DNA of 64,000 nucleotides, taken from the NCBI GenBank assembly GCA_020137815.1, contig CM035357.1, positions 1,322,974 to 1,386,973 on the forward strand. Reading direction: 5' to 3'. The notes beneath the pieces are model-generated. The model made no database searches and was not told the DNA's origin. It was given only the letters and a program-made list of their open reading frames with translations. Origin of the DNA: Hormiphora californensis. Taxonomy: Eukaryota; Ctenophora; Tentaculata; Cydippida; Pleurobrachiidae. This document shows, piece after piece, positions 1-11,705 of this stretch; positions within the stretch are counted from its first letter, which is position 1; every line of letters begins with the position of its first letter. The position numbers and the translations under genes are program-made.

Positions 1-272
1 ACAAATGGTAGATTACTGATCGGGCGGTAGCTGCCAAGATCTTCAGGGTCAAGACCTTTTCCTTTGTATGCCGGCCTGATGACTGCTTCTTTGAACTTGG
101 TAGGGAAAATTCCTGTCTTTAGACTGTCGTTGATGATTTTGGAGATAGCCGGAAGAAGCTCAATAAGAACAGAAGATACCATTGTGGATGGCATCGGGTC
201 AAGAGAACAAGACTTTTTCTGCATTCCACGGATAATTTTGAGCAAATCTTCGTCAGTGACTGGCTGAAAGCA
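1..272 (-). mobile_element. LINE reverse-transcriptase fragment
   Basis: The minus strand reads open across this stretch and gives a typical non-LTR reverse-transcriptase fingers region: a segment with LLKIIRGMQKKSC, then INDSLKTGIFPTKFKEA, then GSYRPISNLP. Known: this order (linker, helix, 'K...P..K.G', 'YRPISNL') is RT motif 0-2 of CR1/Jockey/RTE-like retrotransposons. The fragment runs off the left edge of the window and stops next to a TTA-rich tract near 275-295, so it is a 5'-truncated or broken copy. No endonuclease part is seen. The clade is not resolved. Confidence 0.8.
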
Positions 273-647
273 TATTATTTATTATTATTATTAAAAGCGG
301 ATCCCGATGTTGTTTGGCGCTTCATAGACATGCAGTGTATCGTTTACGGGATAAGGCACCACTTTTCAACTTTTTTGTTGGCAAATGCTGCTGGCCCAGC
401 GCGGGATAAGGGCTAAGGCAGCGCTCTTCAAACTTTTAACTTTTTGCTTTTGCCTTTTTCAGAAAAAAAAAGTGTCAAACTCGCGACGCGAAAGAAAGGC
501 GAAATCCCAAAACGACGCGGCATGTAACGGATGCCGCCAATAATTTCATGATGCGACGCGGAGCTAAAGATGACGCGCGCGCTAAAAATTTGAAGTTCGT
601 CTGAGCTGAGTTTTTTTCGTTAAAAAAATTCAGTCTTCAGATTATAT
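273..647. other. Non-coding stretch
   Basis: A short ATT-rich tract borders the LINE fragment. The rest has runs of A/T and CG-rich words such as GACGCG repeated loosely between 483 and 580. I see no exon or recognisable element. Confidence 0.4.
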
Positions 648-1031
648 AAGGAACCATAATAAAGTTCAAGAGCCTCCAAGAGCACCCAAGAGCACACCCG
701 ATCGAAGAGAGACCACACCTGAGAGCGTACCACACCCAAAAGAGACCACATCCAAGAGCGCACCACCTCCAGAAGACACCACTTCAAGAGCGCACCACAT
801 CAAAGAGAGCTCCCCATCCAGAAGATACCACGCGCAGGGGACACCACGCGCAGAAGAGACCAGCGCGGCGTTGTATTTGCGCGTGCGGTCTCTTCTGCGC
901 GTGGTGTCCCCTGCGCGCGGTATCTTCTGGAGGGGGAGCTCTCTTTGATGTGGTGCGCTCTTGAAGTGGTGTCTTTTGGAGGTGGTGCGCTCTTGGATGG
1001 GGTGCGCTCTTGAACTTTATTATGGTTCCTT
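648..1031. repeat. Long inverted repeat (hairpin) upstream of the dispanin gene
   Basis: The left end AAGGAACCATAATAAAG (648 on) is repeated inverted at the right end (to 1031), and the arms fold back towards a centre near 865-875. Within the arms a short word related to AAGAGCGCACCAC recurs, so each arm is itself a degenerate tandem repeat. It ends about 275 bp before the start codon at 1306, in the presumed promoter. No target-site duplication is clear. It is probably a foldback-type MITE, and any effect on transcription is speculation. Confidence 0.7.
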
Positions 1032-1305
1032 ATTTTCTCAATTCTTAAAAACTTATCTACAGTCCCCTCGTGAAGGTACCCCATCGTTAGAAGTTTCACT
1101 TTAGACATTCAAAACAAAAGCTCTTCTCAGCATCATTCGATTTTTGTTTGAAACTCGAAATTCGAAATTTTTAGAAAATTTCGGTCTTCGGATTTCAAGC
1201 TGCCTTGTAAAACTTGCCAATTTCTGAGTGGCGAGGGAAAATACTCTTTCCTGTCATGTCCTCAATTTTGGACTACATTTTAAAATAAATTATCCCCCGT
1301 TAGAC

Positions 1306-3127
1306 ATGTCGGAAAAGGCTGGTGCCCCTGCGCCTCCTCCTTACTCTGCCGAGGTGAATTCAATTTATAATTCTCCGTTTTGTTGATTCTCAAATATTTT
1401 ATAAGCGTGGAATAATATTATTTCCTAATAACCAAATCATCATCAGGGTGCTCCTCCTCAAGGCTATCCCCCACCGCAGGGATACCCACCTCAACAAGGG
1501 TACCCACCTCAGCAAGGGTACCCACCTCAGCAAGGGTACCCACCTCAGCAAGGATATCCACCTCAACAAGGCTATCCACCCGCTCAGGGCTATCCACCAG
1601 CTCAGCAGTACCCTCCTCAGCAGTACCCTCCCGCTCAGCAGTACCCTCCCGCTGCTGGACAAAATGTCGTCGTGGTAAGAATGTTGGAATTTACACCATG
1701 ATTTCATGTCACTGAGTGTATAACAGTATATCTGATCTGGTAGGAACGAGCTTTCGTTAAATCACATCCGAACTTTTACAGTGATGCCACGCATACGTGC
1801 CACCTAGATCTCTTCAATTCTTTCCATGCTATTCTCACTTTCTCCTTAGTCCCACTCTCTCGGTGTCAAATTTCAATTTTCTTTCTCGAAGCGGTACCGA
1901 GCAGGTTATTCACAACTCGTTACTCCATCATTATACATTTCCATTGCACAAAAGACGTGTTTTGTGCACAAAAAACACATTTAATGATAAATGAAGTATG
2001 AACTATTTAAAAGTTCTTGTTTATAAGTGTAATTCTCATTCACCAGGTAACCCAAGCTAACGGACCCCCACCCCAATCCAACCAAATCCTCGCCTGGATT
2101 GCCTGTCTCTGTTTCTGCTGTCCCATTGGGCTTGCTGCTGTCATCAAGGCTAACAGGGCTGAGAGTTTGATACGAGAGGGAAGGATGGATGAGGCACGGA
2201 GAGAGGGAGAGGTAAGTGTCTCATTATACTCTCTGTGTGTTCTGTTCAATTCAACAACTAGCATGCTATGTACTCTTTAATCGCATTGCTGTATTGCACA
2301 ACATCTCTCTCAGTTGTGTGTTTGTGTTCTCTTCTTGCCTTTCTTTTCAGCACTACAAAGCATGTTTTTGTCTTCTTTTATCTCTACATTCTATCATGCA
2401 ACGCAATACTCTTTCTGAAGCTGTATGTAACACACTGACCTGACAAATTACTGGAAAGACATTATAATATAATGACACGTTATCCACTGAATCTCTCTAA
2501 GAACAAGGCAGTTGTAGTGACAGTGTAGTGTATACAAAGTAATTACAGTGCTGTAACAGAACTGGCAGCCCTGAAAAACACTTCAGTTACCAGACTCTCA
2601 GCTGGTGACTTCTAGAGTCTTCTTAGTCATTATTTATCCAGCTGTGTGGTAGTTCCGATGACAGAAGGATGTGCTATATCATCCCTCTATCAACACCTTA
2701 AAGTGTAATTGTAGTGCAGCCACTTGCAGTACAAAGTACAGTGAGACCTACAAAGTACAGTGAAACCTACGTATAAAAATGTATACATGACAATGCAAGA
2801 TACCTTCATCGAGACTAATTGTACATTGTGTTTGTATGTGCTATTTACAGATCTAGATCTTCCTTACACGCACCCAAAAAGCTGCAAGGCATTTTTACAT
2901 ACCGCAGCACTTCAAGAAAGCTAACTGTATTAAATCTGAACCAGGGGAAGCGTATTACCGCACTCATTATACAATTTTTTCCGTACAGTAAAAACTGAAC
3001 CAAATCTTTACAGAGTGCGAAGAAATTGGCTATTGTGGCCATTATCACCGGAATTGTGGGGGGAATCATAGCTGTTGTTCTCGGCGTCGTAGTTCAAGTT
3101 CAAGCTTTGAATGCTTTAGGCCCGTAA
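1306..3127 (+). CDS. CD225/dispanin family transmembrane protein, proline/glutamine-rich N-terminus
   Basis: Four exons, all phase 0: 1306-1353, 1447-1674, 2047-2211 and 3014-3127, giving 184 residues. Residues 1-16 are a short leader. Residues 17-92 are a GYPPQQ repeat of about 12 units followed by QYPPAQ units. Residues 104-127 form the first membrane segment (NQILAWIACLCFCCPIGLAA) with the CCPxG motif of CD225/dispanin proteins. A basic/acidic loop (about 128-147) follows, then SAKKLAIVAIITGIVGG begins the second membrane segment in the last exon. Known: this family includes IFITM, SynDIG and PRRT proteins, dual-pass membrane proteins of plasma membrane and endosomes; the Pro-rich N-terminus is cytosolic in relatives. 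The subfamily cannot be fixed. Start: first ATG in frame with the repeat, just after a stop-rich leader. Two further last-exon copies lie downstream. The 3'UTR is followed by a pogo-like insertion at 3213. Confidence 0.9.
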
Positions 3128-3212
3128 AATTTCTGACCCAACGGCCAACTTTATACATTACCTTGTGATATAGGTATGTATAATTTTTAGCTCTAAAGTG
3201 CTTATATATATA

Positions 3213-4160
3213 CAGTCGGACCCCGATTTACCGGAACCCCGATTTATCGGAACCCCGATTTACCGAAATAGGAAATTAACAGTATTTGACCCCGATATAC
3301 CAGGACCCCGATTTACCTGGCAAAACCCTTTCCCCGAGCATCCCGGTAAATTAGTAGAGTCGATAACTACATCGACCTCTCCCAATTGTTCCAGTTTTTG
3401 TCACATCTGTTTGGAGCCTCGACACGACCTCTAAACAGGTGTTACTTTTTCACAAACTGTTTTCATCTTGGTGTAATCAGCAGTTGAAATGATGCTGATC
3501 ATAACAAAAACCTGACTAAATTTTTTCAACTTGGGGTAAAACCATGGGTGTCAAAAGTTAGCTCTAGGTCCCCTGAGTAACCATCCGGAGACTCTAAGAG
3601 ATATTTCAAGCCGTTCTCCCGTAATCATTAATCCCGGTGGAGAAAAAAATACAATGCGGACGTACGTGAGCGCTGGCAGGCTGTTTACATGTTATTGTAT
3701 GTCTCTCACTCTCTCTGGAAAAACCGCACGTGCGGTTGCGCCGCGCGAGATAACTCTTTCTCAAGGGGGAGAAAAGAGAGAGACGCACATTAACGTTATA
3801 CATTAAAGTTGAGGTTGTAGGCAATTGCACGTACGTCCATACTCAAATATGTGCTCTACCGGGATTAATGATTACGGGAGAACGGCTTGAAATATCTCTT
3901 AGAGTCTCCGGATGGTTACTCAGGGGACCTAGAGCTAACTTTTGACACCCATGGTTTTACCCCAAGTTGAAAAAATTTAGTCAGGTTTTTGTTATGATCA
4001 GCATCATTTCAACTGCTGATTACACCAAGATGAAAACAGTTTGTGAAAAAGTAACACCTGTTTAGAGGTCGTGTCGAGGCTCCAAACAGATGTGACAAAA
4101 ACTGGAACAATTGGGAGAGGTCGATGTAGTTATCGACTCTACTAAATTGGGGTCCGACTG
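3213..4160. mobile_element. Non-autonomous pogo/Tigger-like element with long inverted arms
   Basis: Ends are CAGTCGGACCCCGATTTA on the left and its complement ...GGGGTCCGACTG on the right, each flanked by TA inside a TATATA tract. This fits Tc1/mariner-pogo (Tigger-like) ends and TA target sites. Inside, two arms of about 290 bp (roughly 3345-3635 and 3860-4145) are near-perfect inverted copies around a spacer of about 225 bp. The left end carries several copies of CCCCGATTTACCGG. No transposase is encoded. Smaller relatives are at 52302, 53447 and 62761. Confidence 0.8.
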
Positions 4161-4181
4161 TATATATATGTATAATTTTTT

Positions 4182-4250
4182 CCCTGCCCGGGTGGATGCC
4201 GAAGGCATCCACCCGGATGCCTTTTTACTTTGTAAAAAGGCATAGCAGGG
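4182..4250. other. Perfect three-way-junction palindrome (T-shaped fold)
   Basis: Outer stem CCCTGC (4182-4187) pairs with GCAGGG (4245-4250). Inside are two perfect hairpins side by side: a 13-bp stem at 4188-4200/4204-4216 with loop GAA, and a 12-bp stem at 4217-4228/4232-4243 with loop TTT. One unpaired A is at 4244. It starts about 20 bp after the right end of the pogo-like element and is not part of its inverted arms. Function unknown. Confidence 0.75.
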
Positions 4251-4874
4251 TTAGAATTCGAAAACGACATTTTGGTATACTAACTAATTTGGTAGAGGGA
4301 CCATTTTGGTCACACTTTCGTTGCGAGGGGCAACCCGGTACCACCCGGTGTACTCAGCGTAGCAACTGAGCCGCGCGCACAACAACAAGGTGCTCCTTTA
4401 TCAAATCTTTCAACGACACAGTTTGATGGACGTGTGTGCGCGCGCCACTCAACAAAATAGCGCTGCCGCGTGTTTCGCGTGTTACATACACATGGTCATC
4501 TTGCGAGTCGAATGTGAAAGGTTAGATAAGTAGTTAAGTTGGAATGTCAAAAGCTAGTTAGCAAGTGTCATGTGAGTTAGCTAAGCTATGTGAGAAGTAT
4601 ACTGACAGCTAGATCGTATGCATCTCACATTACATTACGACCAAGCCTTGATCCTGTTGGCAGTGATACGTGAAACGGGAGGGCAGGGAAACACAGCATT
4701 ATGAATACATAATGCAATGATTCTTGTTAGATCTAAGGTGCTTATAGAAGTGACTGAAATTGAAAAAATGAATGAGTTCTGATCATATAATATATAATTT
4801 ACATATAATATTTTTTCTGTAACAGTAAAAACAAAAACAAAATACCGTTTATAAAGTGTTGTGATGTAAACTGA

Positions 4875-5020
4875 TGAGTTCAGAGCAAGAATTAAATAGG
4901 GTTTGGTAGCTTAGTGGTTTATAGCTCCGAGCATGTCTCTCTGGAGGTCCCTGGTTCAATTCCCGGTCAAACCCAGTATTTTTCGATTTTCTTCCCTATT
5001 TAATTCTTGCTCTGAACTCA
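4875..5020. mobile_element. tRNA-like (SINE-type) sequence inside a 27-bp terminal inverted repeat
   Basis: 4899-4974 resembles a degenerate tRNA: 7-bp acceptor stem GGGTTTG/CAAACCC, a D-arm-like TAGCTTAGTGG (A-box-like) and a T-arm-like GGTTCAATTCC (B-box). The anticodon stem does not fold well, so I do not call a functional tRNA. A tail CAGTATTTTTCGATTTT follows. The whole is enclosed by a perfect 27-bp inverted repeat (4875-4901 and 4994-5020), an odd arrangement for a SINE. A related tRNA-like copy with the same tail lies inverted at about 52765-52855. Confidence 0.65.
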
Positions 5021-5559
5021 TTATTCCGAATACTAATAAATCTCTCCTTAACCGAGTTCTGCCCGTGTATGTGTGAGATTCCCCATTAAACTGTTGTACA
5101 GAGGGCGTGTGTGTGTGTTGATCACCAGAAGGAGATATCAAAATTACTTCCCTTGATGTAAACTGAATCAAATCTATTAAATTAATCCCTGCTGTATTCA
5201 GTATTGTGATATAATAAGTGATGTCATTCGTTTCACAATGCTCCCCCCTCTTTCTTTTCACCATTTTAAATCTTTTCTCCCGTTTTTTTTGTTATGAGCA
5301 TCCTCTTTCATACTTTCATTTCGGATTGCTTTTACCGTTGGATAGACCCTCAGAAACTCTCTTGTGTATATCCTATACCATTCATCTTCTTCGTATCATT
5401 GTCCTTATATCTTTATCGAATTATCTTACTCATTAATCTCTACTTATCTTTTTCCTTATCTCTTCTTATATCTACTTATTATCTATCTATTCTTCACGTT
5501 CTATATTCTTATTATCTTCAGTTATCTATTATCTACGTAATTTCATTATAAAGTTCATA

Positions 5560-6595
5560 ATTATTTAAAGTTAATATATTATTTCTTTAATTATCTCATC
5601 AATGTTCAGTTTATCATTCTCAGTTATAATTCTATCTACAGTTAATATCTTATATAAGTTAATATATCATATATACAGTTAATATTCTTAAGTTATATTT
5701 ATATAGTTCTATATCTATCTTAAGTTAATATATTATTATAAGTTTATATTATTCCGTTTTCTATTAATAGTATACTTCCGTAATACTAATATATTCAACG
5801 TTCATATATCTTACGTAATATATCTACAGTAATCTTATATCCGTTACAATTATATATTTAAAATTATATATATTCAGTTCATATCATAACGTTCATTCTA
5901 CTCTATCGTTAATATTATATATAAGTTATAATATATTATAACAGTTAATAATTTATCTCCGTTCATTATTATATCTAACGTTATATTCATCTAAGTTAAT
6001 CTTCTAATACAGTTAATCATTTATTACAGTTAATATTCTTTATCCAGTTCATAATCTATATACGTATATCTCTCTACGTTCATAATCTATCACAGTTCAT
6101 CTTCTCTTCCGTTCATCTTATATCCCGTTCATCATCTCTCTCTCGTTCATCTCTCTCCCGTTCATCTTCTCTCTCCCGTTTATCTTCTCTCTCTCCCGTT
6201 CATCATCTCTCTCCCGTTCATCATCTCTCTCCCGTTCATCTTCTCTCTCCCGTTCATCTTCTCTCTCCCGTTCATCATCTTCTATCTCCCGTTCATCATC
6301 TCTCTCCCGTTCATCTTCTCTCTCCCGTTCATCATCTCTCTCCCGTTCATCATCTCTCTCCCGTTCATCTTCTCTCTCCCGTTCATCTTCTCTCTCCCGT
6401 TCATCATCTCTCTCCCGTTCATCTTCTCTCTCCCGTTCATCTTCTCTCTCCCGTTCATCATCTCTCTCCCGTTCATCATCTTCTCTCTCCCGTTCATCAT
6501 CTCTCTCACATTCATCATCTCTCTCCCGTTCATCATCTCTCTCCCGTTCATCTTCTCTCTCCCGTTCATCTTCTCTCTCCTGTTCATTAATTCAT
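5560..6595. repeat. Minisatellite grading from AT-rich GTTAAT words to pyrimidine-rich CTCTCTCCCGTTCATC units
   Basis: From about 6110 to 6590 there are roughly 25-30 units of 15-18 bp with consensus CTCTCTCCCGTTCATCWT. Upstream, 5560-6110 is full of decayed AT-rich GTTAAT/GTTCAT words that look like an older part of the same array. The array ends about 15 bp before the acceptor of the alternative last exon at 6610. On the coding strand it is almost purely pyrimidine-rich, so it could act as an extended polypyrimidine tract (inference). The 135-codon minus-strand ORF across it is a repeat artefact. Confidence 0.85.
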
Positions 6596-6609
6596 TACTG
6601 TAATTACAG

Positions 6610-6726
6610 AGTGCGAAGAAGCTGGCTATTGTTGCCATTATAACTGGAATCTTGATGGGAGTCCTAACTGGTGTTATCGTCGTCGTCATCCAAGTTATAG
6701 CAGTTTCGGCAATTAATTCCTACTAA
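6610..6726 (+). CDS. Second (alternative or paralogous) last exon of the dispanin gene
   Basis: Preceded by an acceptor (TTACAG, AG at 6608-6609). Reads in phase 0 like exon 4 of the main gene: SAKKLAIVAIITGILMGVLT, a hydrophobic stretch, then ends INSY and TAA (38 residues). It shares its first 14 residues with exon 4 (3014-3127), then diverges mostly by hydrophobic-for-hydrophobic changes. The homology continues past the stop: AAAATTTCTGACCCAAC follows both stops, so the 3'UTR was copied too. Either an alternative last exon or the remnant of a tandem gene duplicate. No second set of exons 1-3 is found between the copies, which favours an alternative exon. Confidence 0.8.
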   Translation, partial: SAKKLAIVAIITGILMGVLTGVIVVVIQVIAVSAINSY

Positions 6727-9700
6727 ATCAGTAAAATTTCTGACCCAACTACTTATAAGTAGAATTTAATATCTAAGGTGCTTATAAAGTGATTGATATT
6801 GAAACTGAAAGAGTAATCATGAATGAGATCTGATTAAGAGTTAAAATGTTGTCTTCTGATTTATCGCACACTACAGTTTATTTTTCTATGATCTATTGAT
6901 TAGTTACAAAACTGTCATCCTTTTTTTGTTTTTATTTAAAACAGTCAGCCATCACAATAAAAGCACCAGAGGTTAAATAAAACACATGGTATGACACTAA
7001 CACATAGACAGTACACACAAACAAACACAACCACAAACATTATACTTTATAGGGAAACGAACAGTAATCATATTAATTGTACGCATTCACTAGTCAAACT
7101 TCACAAACATACACTGGTCCACGTGTCGTCGTCCAAGTCCATCACGTCACGCAACCTTTATCCTACTACACATGTAAAATCTACCAACACTTAAACAAAT
7201 TAAAAGCTCTACATACTATAAAGTTATTATATTAATCACATGTATCACATAGATCATAAGAGTAAAAAGTCGTATATCACAATTCCACCCAGAGTGCCAG
7301 TAGTTTGCTATAGGTTCATATAACTGGTTATACTTGTTTGTTTTCTTTACACAGTAATGATATAAAGTCACAAGGTCTAATAAAACACATGATAAACACA
7401 TGAAGTAACCATCGAAACATGCATCGAAACATTATACTTTATAGGAACAAACGTAAATCACTTCATTGACATTCATAGTGGGATGTTCAAGTTTAAATGT
7501 TCTATATCATTTTATCATTATTTGACATTAAACCAATTTTAATAATCTCACTTAAGTTATAATTATATCAAAGTGCCTTCAAAGTTATCTGATGTTGCAC
7601 AACACCAACAAATCAAACCAATACAACGGACAAAACAATCCCCTACAAGATAACTTCACTCAGTAATGCAAATGGTCCAACCCACAATTAGAATTCTTTG
7701 TTATTACTATGTCCGCCATTGACTAAGTACAGAACATATACAATGGTAGGCCTATATCGAGAATCAAATAGATAAAGAAGATGGTAATAAATCACAAATC
7801 TGTGGTATCGGTGAATCCACTTGACTACATGCTCGATGGGAAACATTCGATTTGACTTATGAATAGAGTGGATTGTACATATGTGACCATTTTAAATTAT
7901 TCGATTTTACTCAGTTCCGAAGTCCAATTTTGATGAATCTTATACCCGAATAATAACTACAAAATGCTGCTTTATCCGGTAAACGGGTACTATAAAGGAC
8001 AGACTATGAAAAAATGACAGTTAAGCCCTACTGACGAAACGGTGATTCAAAGTCGGAATGTTACACTTAAACTATTGAATATGACTTACCATTCAATCTA
8101 TCTGATCAATATTACCGGAATTCCGATTAACTCCAAGTTGACCGGATACGGGATCTCGGTGAAGGTTTTGCCCGAAAATCGGGGTGACTCCGGTATAACC
8201 CGGGGTCAACCGTTATTAACGATTCGGATTAGGAATTATCCTCCTGGTAAACGTGGATTCAAGCCGGAATGGGTAAATCGGGGTCGACTGTATCTCTCTG
8301 CTTTTGCTTCGATCTAATACTTCTATACGTTTCATAAAATACATACCTTTCGAGGCAAAATGCAAAAACACCTTACGGAGTGCGAATTGGCCAGAGTGAT
8401 TTATCGGAGTTTTGCATGGAAGGGAAGAATTTTATGAATCTTCTGTGTCATTAGACTCGCACGAAATTTTGTTGATATTCTCAGATAGGAGTGGATTCGA
8501 CCACTGGAAACTTTCAAAATCTGAATAATGGGAGTTCTGGAATTAACCGAAATTATACAATCTAGAATTAATTTAAATGTAATGTAATTAACCAAAATCT
8601 TATGAAATCTGTAATTTAGTTTTAGATAGTACATAGTAATTGAAAAAGATTGTTTTGAATTGTATCTTTAAAATGGACGGGTCAGGTCAGATCAGTTCGG
8701 CGCCGACACACAGGGTCCTCGGGTACTACTGTAATTTTATTTCTCTTACTATACTATGATATTTAGTAGTTCCACACATAAAATGTGCAACACTTCATGT
8801 GTTTGAGCCATGGTGCTCTAATAATATTATTTCACATTCTCTCCCTTTAGTTAACGCAATAGTCTCTCTTTTTACAGTGTATAGTGAATCTCTAATTAAG
8901 TTAGTGAACATACAAAACAGATTCCAGTATAATGTACAGTGGACAAATCTCCTTAGCTTTGTAAACGGTACGATCGCCCCAGTGTGCCCATAACAAGAAT
9001 CGAGTTAGATTGTACAACCTGGAATCTTGGAATTCGTTTGGTAACTAACTTTCATTTAGACAAATGGGGCGTTATATAATCCAGTATGTTCCTGAGTAAA
9101 GCGTCATACATTAGGAATGACAGTAATAAAAGAAATGTATACTGTAGTAATTTCCATTGTCTACCACTTCACTCAGGAATTAAAACATTCCAATTTCCAT
9201 TGTTCACAAATTTTCAGTGGAATATCATGGACACGTCTACTGCACGTGTGACCGAGACTGCCACAATAAAGCATCTTCATGTTCCAAACATTATTATTCG
9301 TCTCTAGCTGATAGCTCCTTACAACAAAATGATTGAAAGAGAACGTGGTGGTTATATTGGTTAGATTTGGTTAGAGCCGGAAGGAGCTAGTCAATTCAAC
9401 ATACTACAATCATGAGGTTCATAAACAACTAACCAATGCACTCACAGAATATGCTGGTAACCCGTGACAGTGCTCAACAGAGTAAAGTATGACAGAAAAC
9501 CATGGTTTAAGCTGATTTGTTACACCTTCCAGTTGCCATGGATACAGTAGGATTCAGAGCTGTTTTGTTAAATGTGCAACATGTTCAATTTCCATCTTTA
9601 CGTTTTGCCAAATTAATGTTCATCATCTGCTGATATCATCCATGTTGAGACAGACTGAGCTACGCATGTGTGTAAATCGAGTGTAGGCTAGCATTAGGTG
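6727..9700. other. AT-rich intergenic or intronic stretch with decayed elements
   Basis: The 3'UTR-like sequence of the second last exon continues to about 6860 and has a homologous piece at about 4731-4790 (CTAAGGTGCTTATA). Around 8085-8300 are several degenerate CCGGAATTCCGATTAAC/AATCGGGG words typical of the pogo-like MITEs seen elsewhere in the window. I see no further exon with protein similarity. Confidence 0.4.
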
Positions 9701-9707
9701 TGATGGA

Positions 9708-10660
9708 TCTGCATATGCGTGTGTTTGTGAATGAGAGTTCACGATGAAATTCATCTAGCTGAAATGCGAGAAATGTGTGACTTTTATTTATGAGCGAGTG
9801 ATAGCTTTGTGAATATGAGATTCATATGTGAAAGAAAGCCCCGTGTGTGAATGTGTGATCGTGTGTGAAACCGTAAGATGTATTTGGCTGTGTGTGAATT
9901 TTGGTATGTCATGAGGTTGTGACAAGCAATTGTTCTTGTCCATTTCTTGTGAGTTGCCATCCTGTGTTGTGAGTTGTGACAACTGTGAGCGTGAGTTGTG
10001 TGACTGTGTTTGAGTTGTGAGTGTGATTTTGTATAAGTTGGGAGTCTGAGGAATAGTTCATACAGTTTTGGCTCAGTACTATTTGGCCACTACACTTTCC
10101 TTATACTTTTAGCAGTTTTTATGCTTGTAGTATGCCGTCCAGTAGTCCAGTATTTTTGTAAATGTAAGTCATTGTTAGTTAGTAGGCACGAGAGTAGTGT
10201 GATAATTGGCGTGGTGAACGCTAACTCGCCTTGCCGCTGACTGTCAAGGTACCTTACCCACCCGGAACTACGACCTACGGCGAGGGCCGCGGTGTTCTGG
10301 TGCTTGGTATACTGACCTTCAGTGGGCGTGTTTTGTGCACCGTCTGTTTATCACTCTGTTAGTAGCATCTCTGTCTTTGTCATCCCTAGTATGTTTATTG
10401 TTTCACTATTTCACTGTATCCCAGTCCCGTGCCGTTTAATTTTAACCTTTTGCAGCAGTGAGGCTTGAGAGTGTGTGAGATTAGGTGCGGAAAGAACTTA
10501 GCAACCGTTAGTCAACACGTTCGACCTACGTTTCGAGTTCATACCTGAACCAGACGTGTTTGTGCGTGGCGCCTTGACTGGCGGAGAGTTGTTCTGTAGT
10601 TCTGCCTTGATCACACTCCTCTCCTTTGTGTGTTTACTGTTTGTCCTGTTTCCCCTGTCC
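9708..10660. repeat. Long direct repeat, copy A
   Basis: About 950 bp from GGATCTGCATATGCGTGTG to a CTGTTT..CCCC segment matches 18298-19225 in the same orientation. Differences are dominated by one- to few-base deletions in copy B. Content is rich in GTGTGTGAAT words on the left and unique GC-richer sequence on the right. No protein is recognisable. It may be a long terminal or leader region of a retroelement, since copy B sits directly before polyprotein-like sequence. Confidence 0.8.
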
Positions 10661-10671
10661 TTTGTCACCTC

Positions 10672-10715
10672 CTGTCTGGCGACAGTGCGCTCAGATGGGT
10701 CGCGGCGCCAGACAG
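10672..10715. mobile_element. 44-bp hAT-like micro-MITE
   Basis: CTGTCTGGCG at the left is inverted at the right (CGCCAGACAG). An exact 8-bp target-site duplication GTCACCTC flanks it (10664-10671 and 10716-10723). Eight-base duplications are the hAT hallmark. Relatives: 29691-29762 (also with an 8-bp duplication) and fragments at 46720 and 54960. Confidence 0.75.
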
Positions 10716-11059
10716 GTCACCTCTAGTAAGTTTCACGTTTCGTTACTATTCTTATTCATTCAGTTATATATTTTCTCGAGAGCTGTGTGTGGTTGTGTGT
10801 GAATGGAAGACGTAGTTTCAGCTAACGAACTTTGATACGCTTCATGTAGATCAATACAGCAGCAGATCAGATTTCGTTGAGTTAAAACCTGTCCGTGTAA
10901 CTGGTACACGTCATAGTATATCTTTGTTGGTGTTAGTTGGCAAGTTTCTGTGTATGTTTTTGCTGTCAAAGAGGTGCTATACGAGGGCTAGCTGCCACGT
11001 TTCGTGCATCTTTGGTTGTCTTGTTCTGTTTGTGAGTAAGTTTCTGTCTGTGAGTAAGT

Positions 11060-11275
11060 TTCTTTTTGAAGATTTCGCGAGTTTATGAGGATTTTGCGAG
11101 TTTTTGAAGATTTTACGAGTTTTGAAGATTTTGCGAGTTTTTGAGGATTTTGCGAGTTTTTGAAGATTTTGCGAGTTTTGAAGATTTTGCGAGCTTTTGA
11201 GGATTTTGCGAGTTTTTGAAGATTTTGCGAGCTTTTGAGGATTTTACGATTTTTGAAGATTTTGCGAGTTTTAGA
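11060..11275. repeat. Minisatellite, 15-19 bp unit GATTTTGCGAGTTTTTGA
   Basis: About twelve imperfect units of GARGATTTTRCGAGYTTTTGA run head to tail. No coding meaning seen. Confidence 0.85.
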
Positions 11276-11705
11276 GCCGGCTATTAGGTTATATCTGCAG
11301 ATTGTCTACATGGTATACCATTGTCTTCCAGTACTGGATTGTCCTGTCGACCCGGGTCCTGCCCTCCTGTTTCATGTTTTAGGCGCCTGTCTAGTTTTAT
11401 TTTTCTTTACTCTTTCTTTTGTGCGTGTTTGTGTATAGTTGAAAGACCTTGATTTTCTGGCGTTTTGTAAGGTTTGGATATCTTTGGGTACAGGTAATTG
11501 CGTCACCTGTGCTGATTGGTATTCGAGTCTTGACGCAAACCATTCGCCACGCAGGATTATTTTGGTCCCGCTCAGCATGTCTCTTTTCTCTCGTTTTTCT
11601 AGTGTTACATCTTCGCTACATGTGTTACCATTTCTGTGAAGTTGTCTTGTGATCTCTGCAACATTGTCCTGTGATCTGAGTTACAGGGTGACATTTTCTG
11701 GGCGT

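Noticed and set aside
4899-4974. Functional tRNA gene
   Set aside because: Acceptor stem and B-box are present but the anticodon arm does not fold and a T-stem pair is broken; called SINE-like instead.
6282-6689. 135-codon ORF of repeated NGREKM words
   Set aside because: Minus-strand reading of the CTCTCCCGTTCATC minisatellite.
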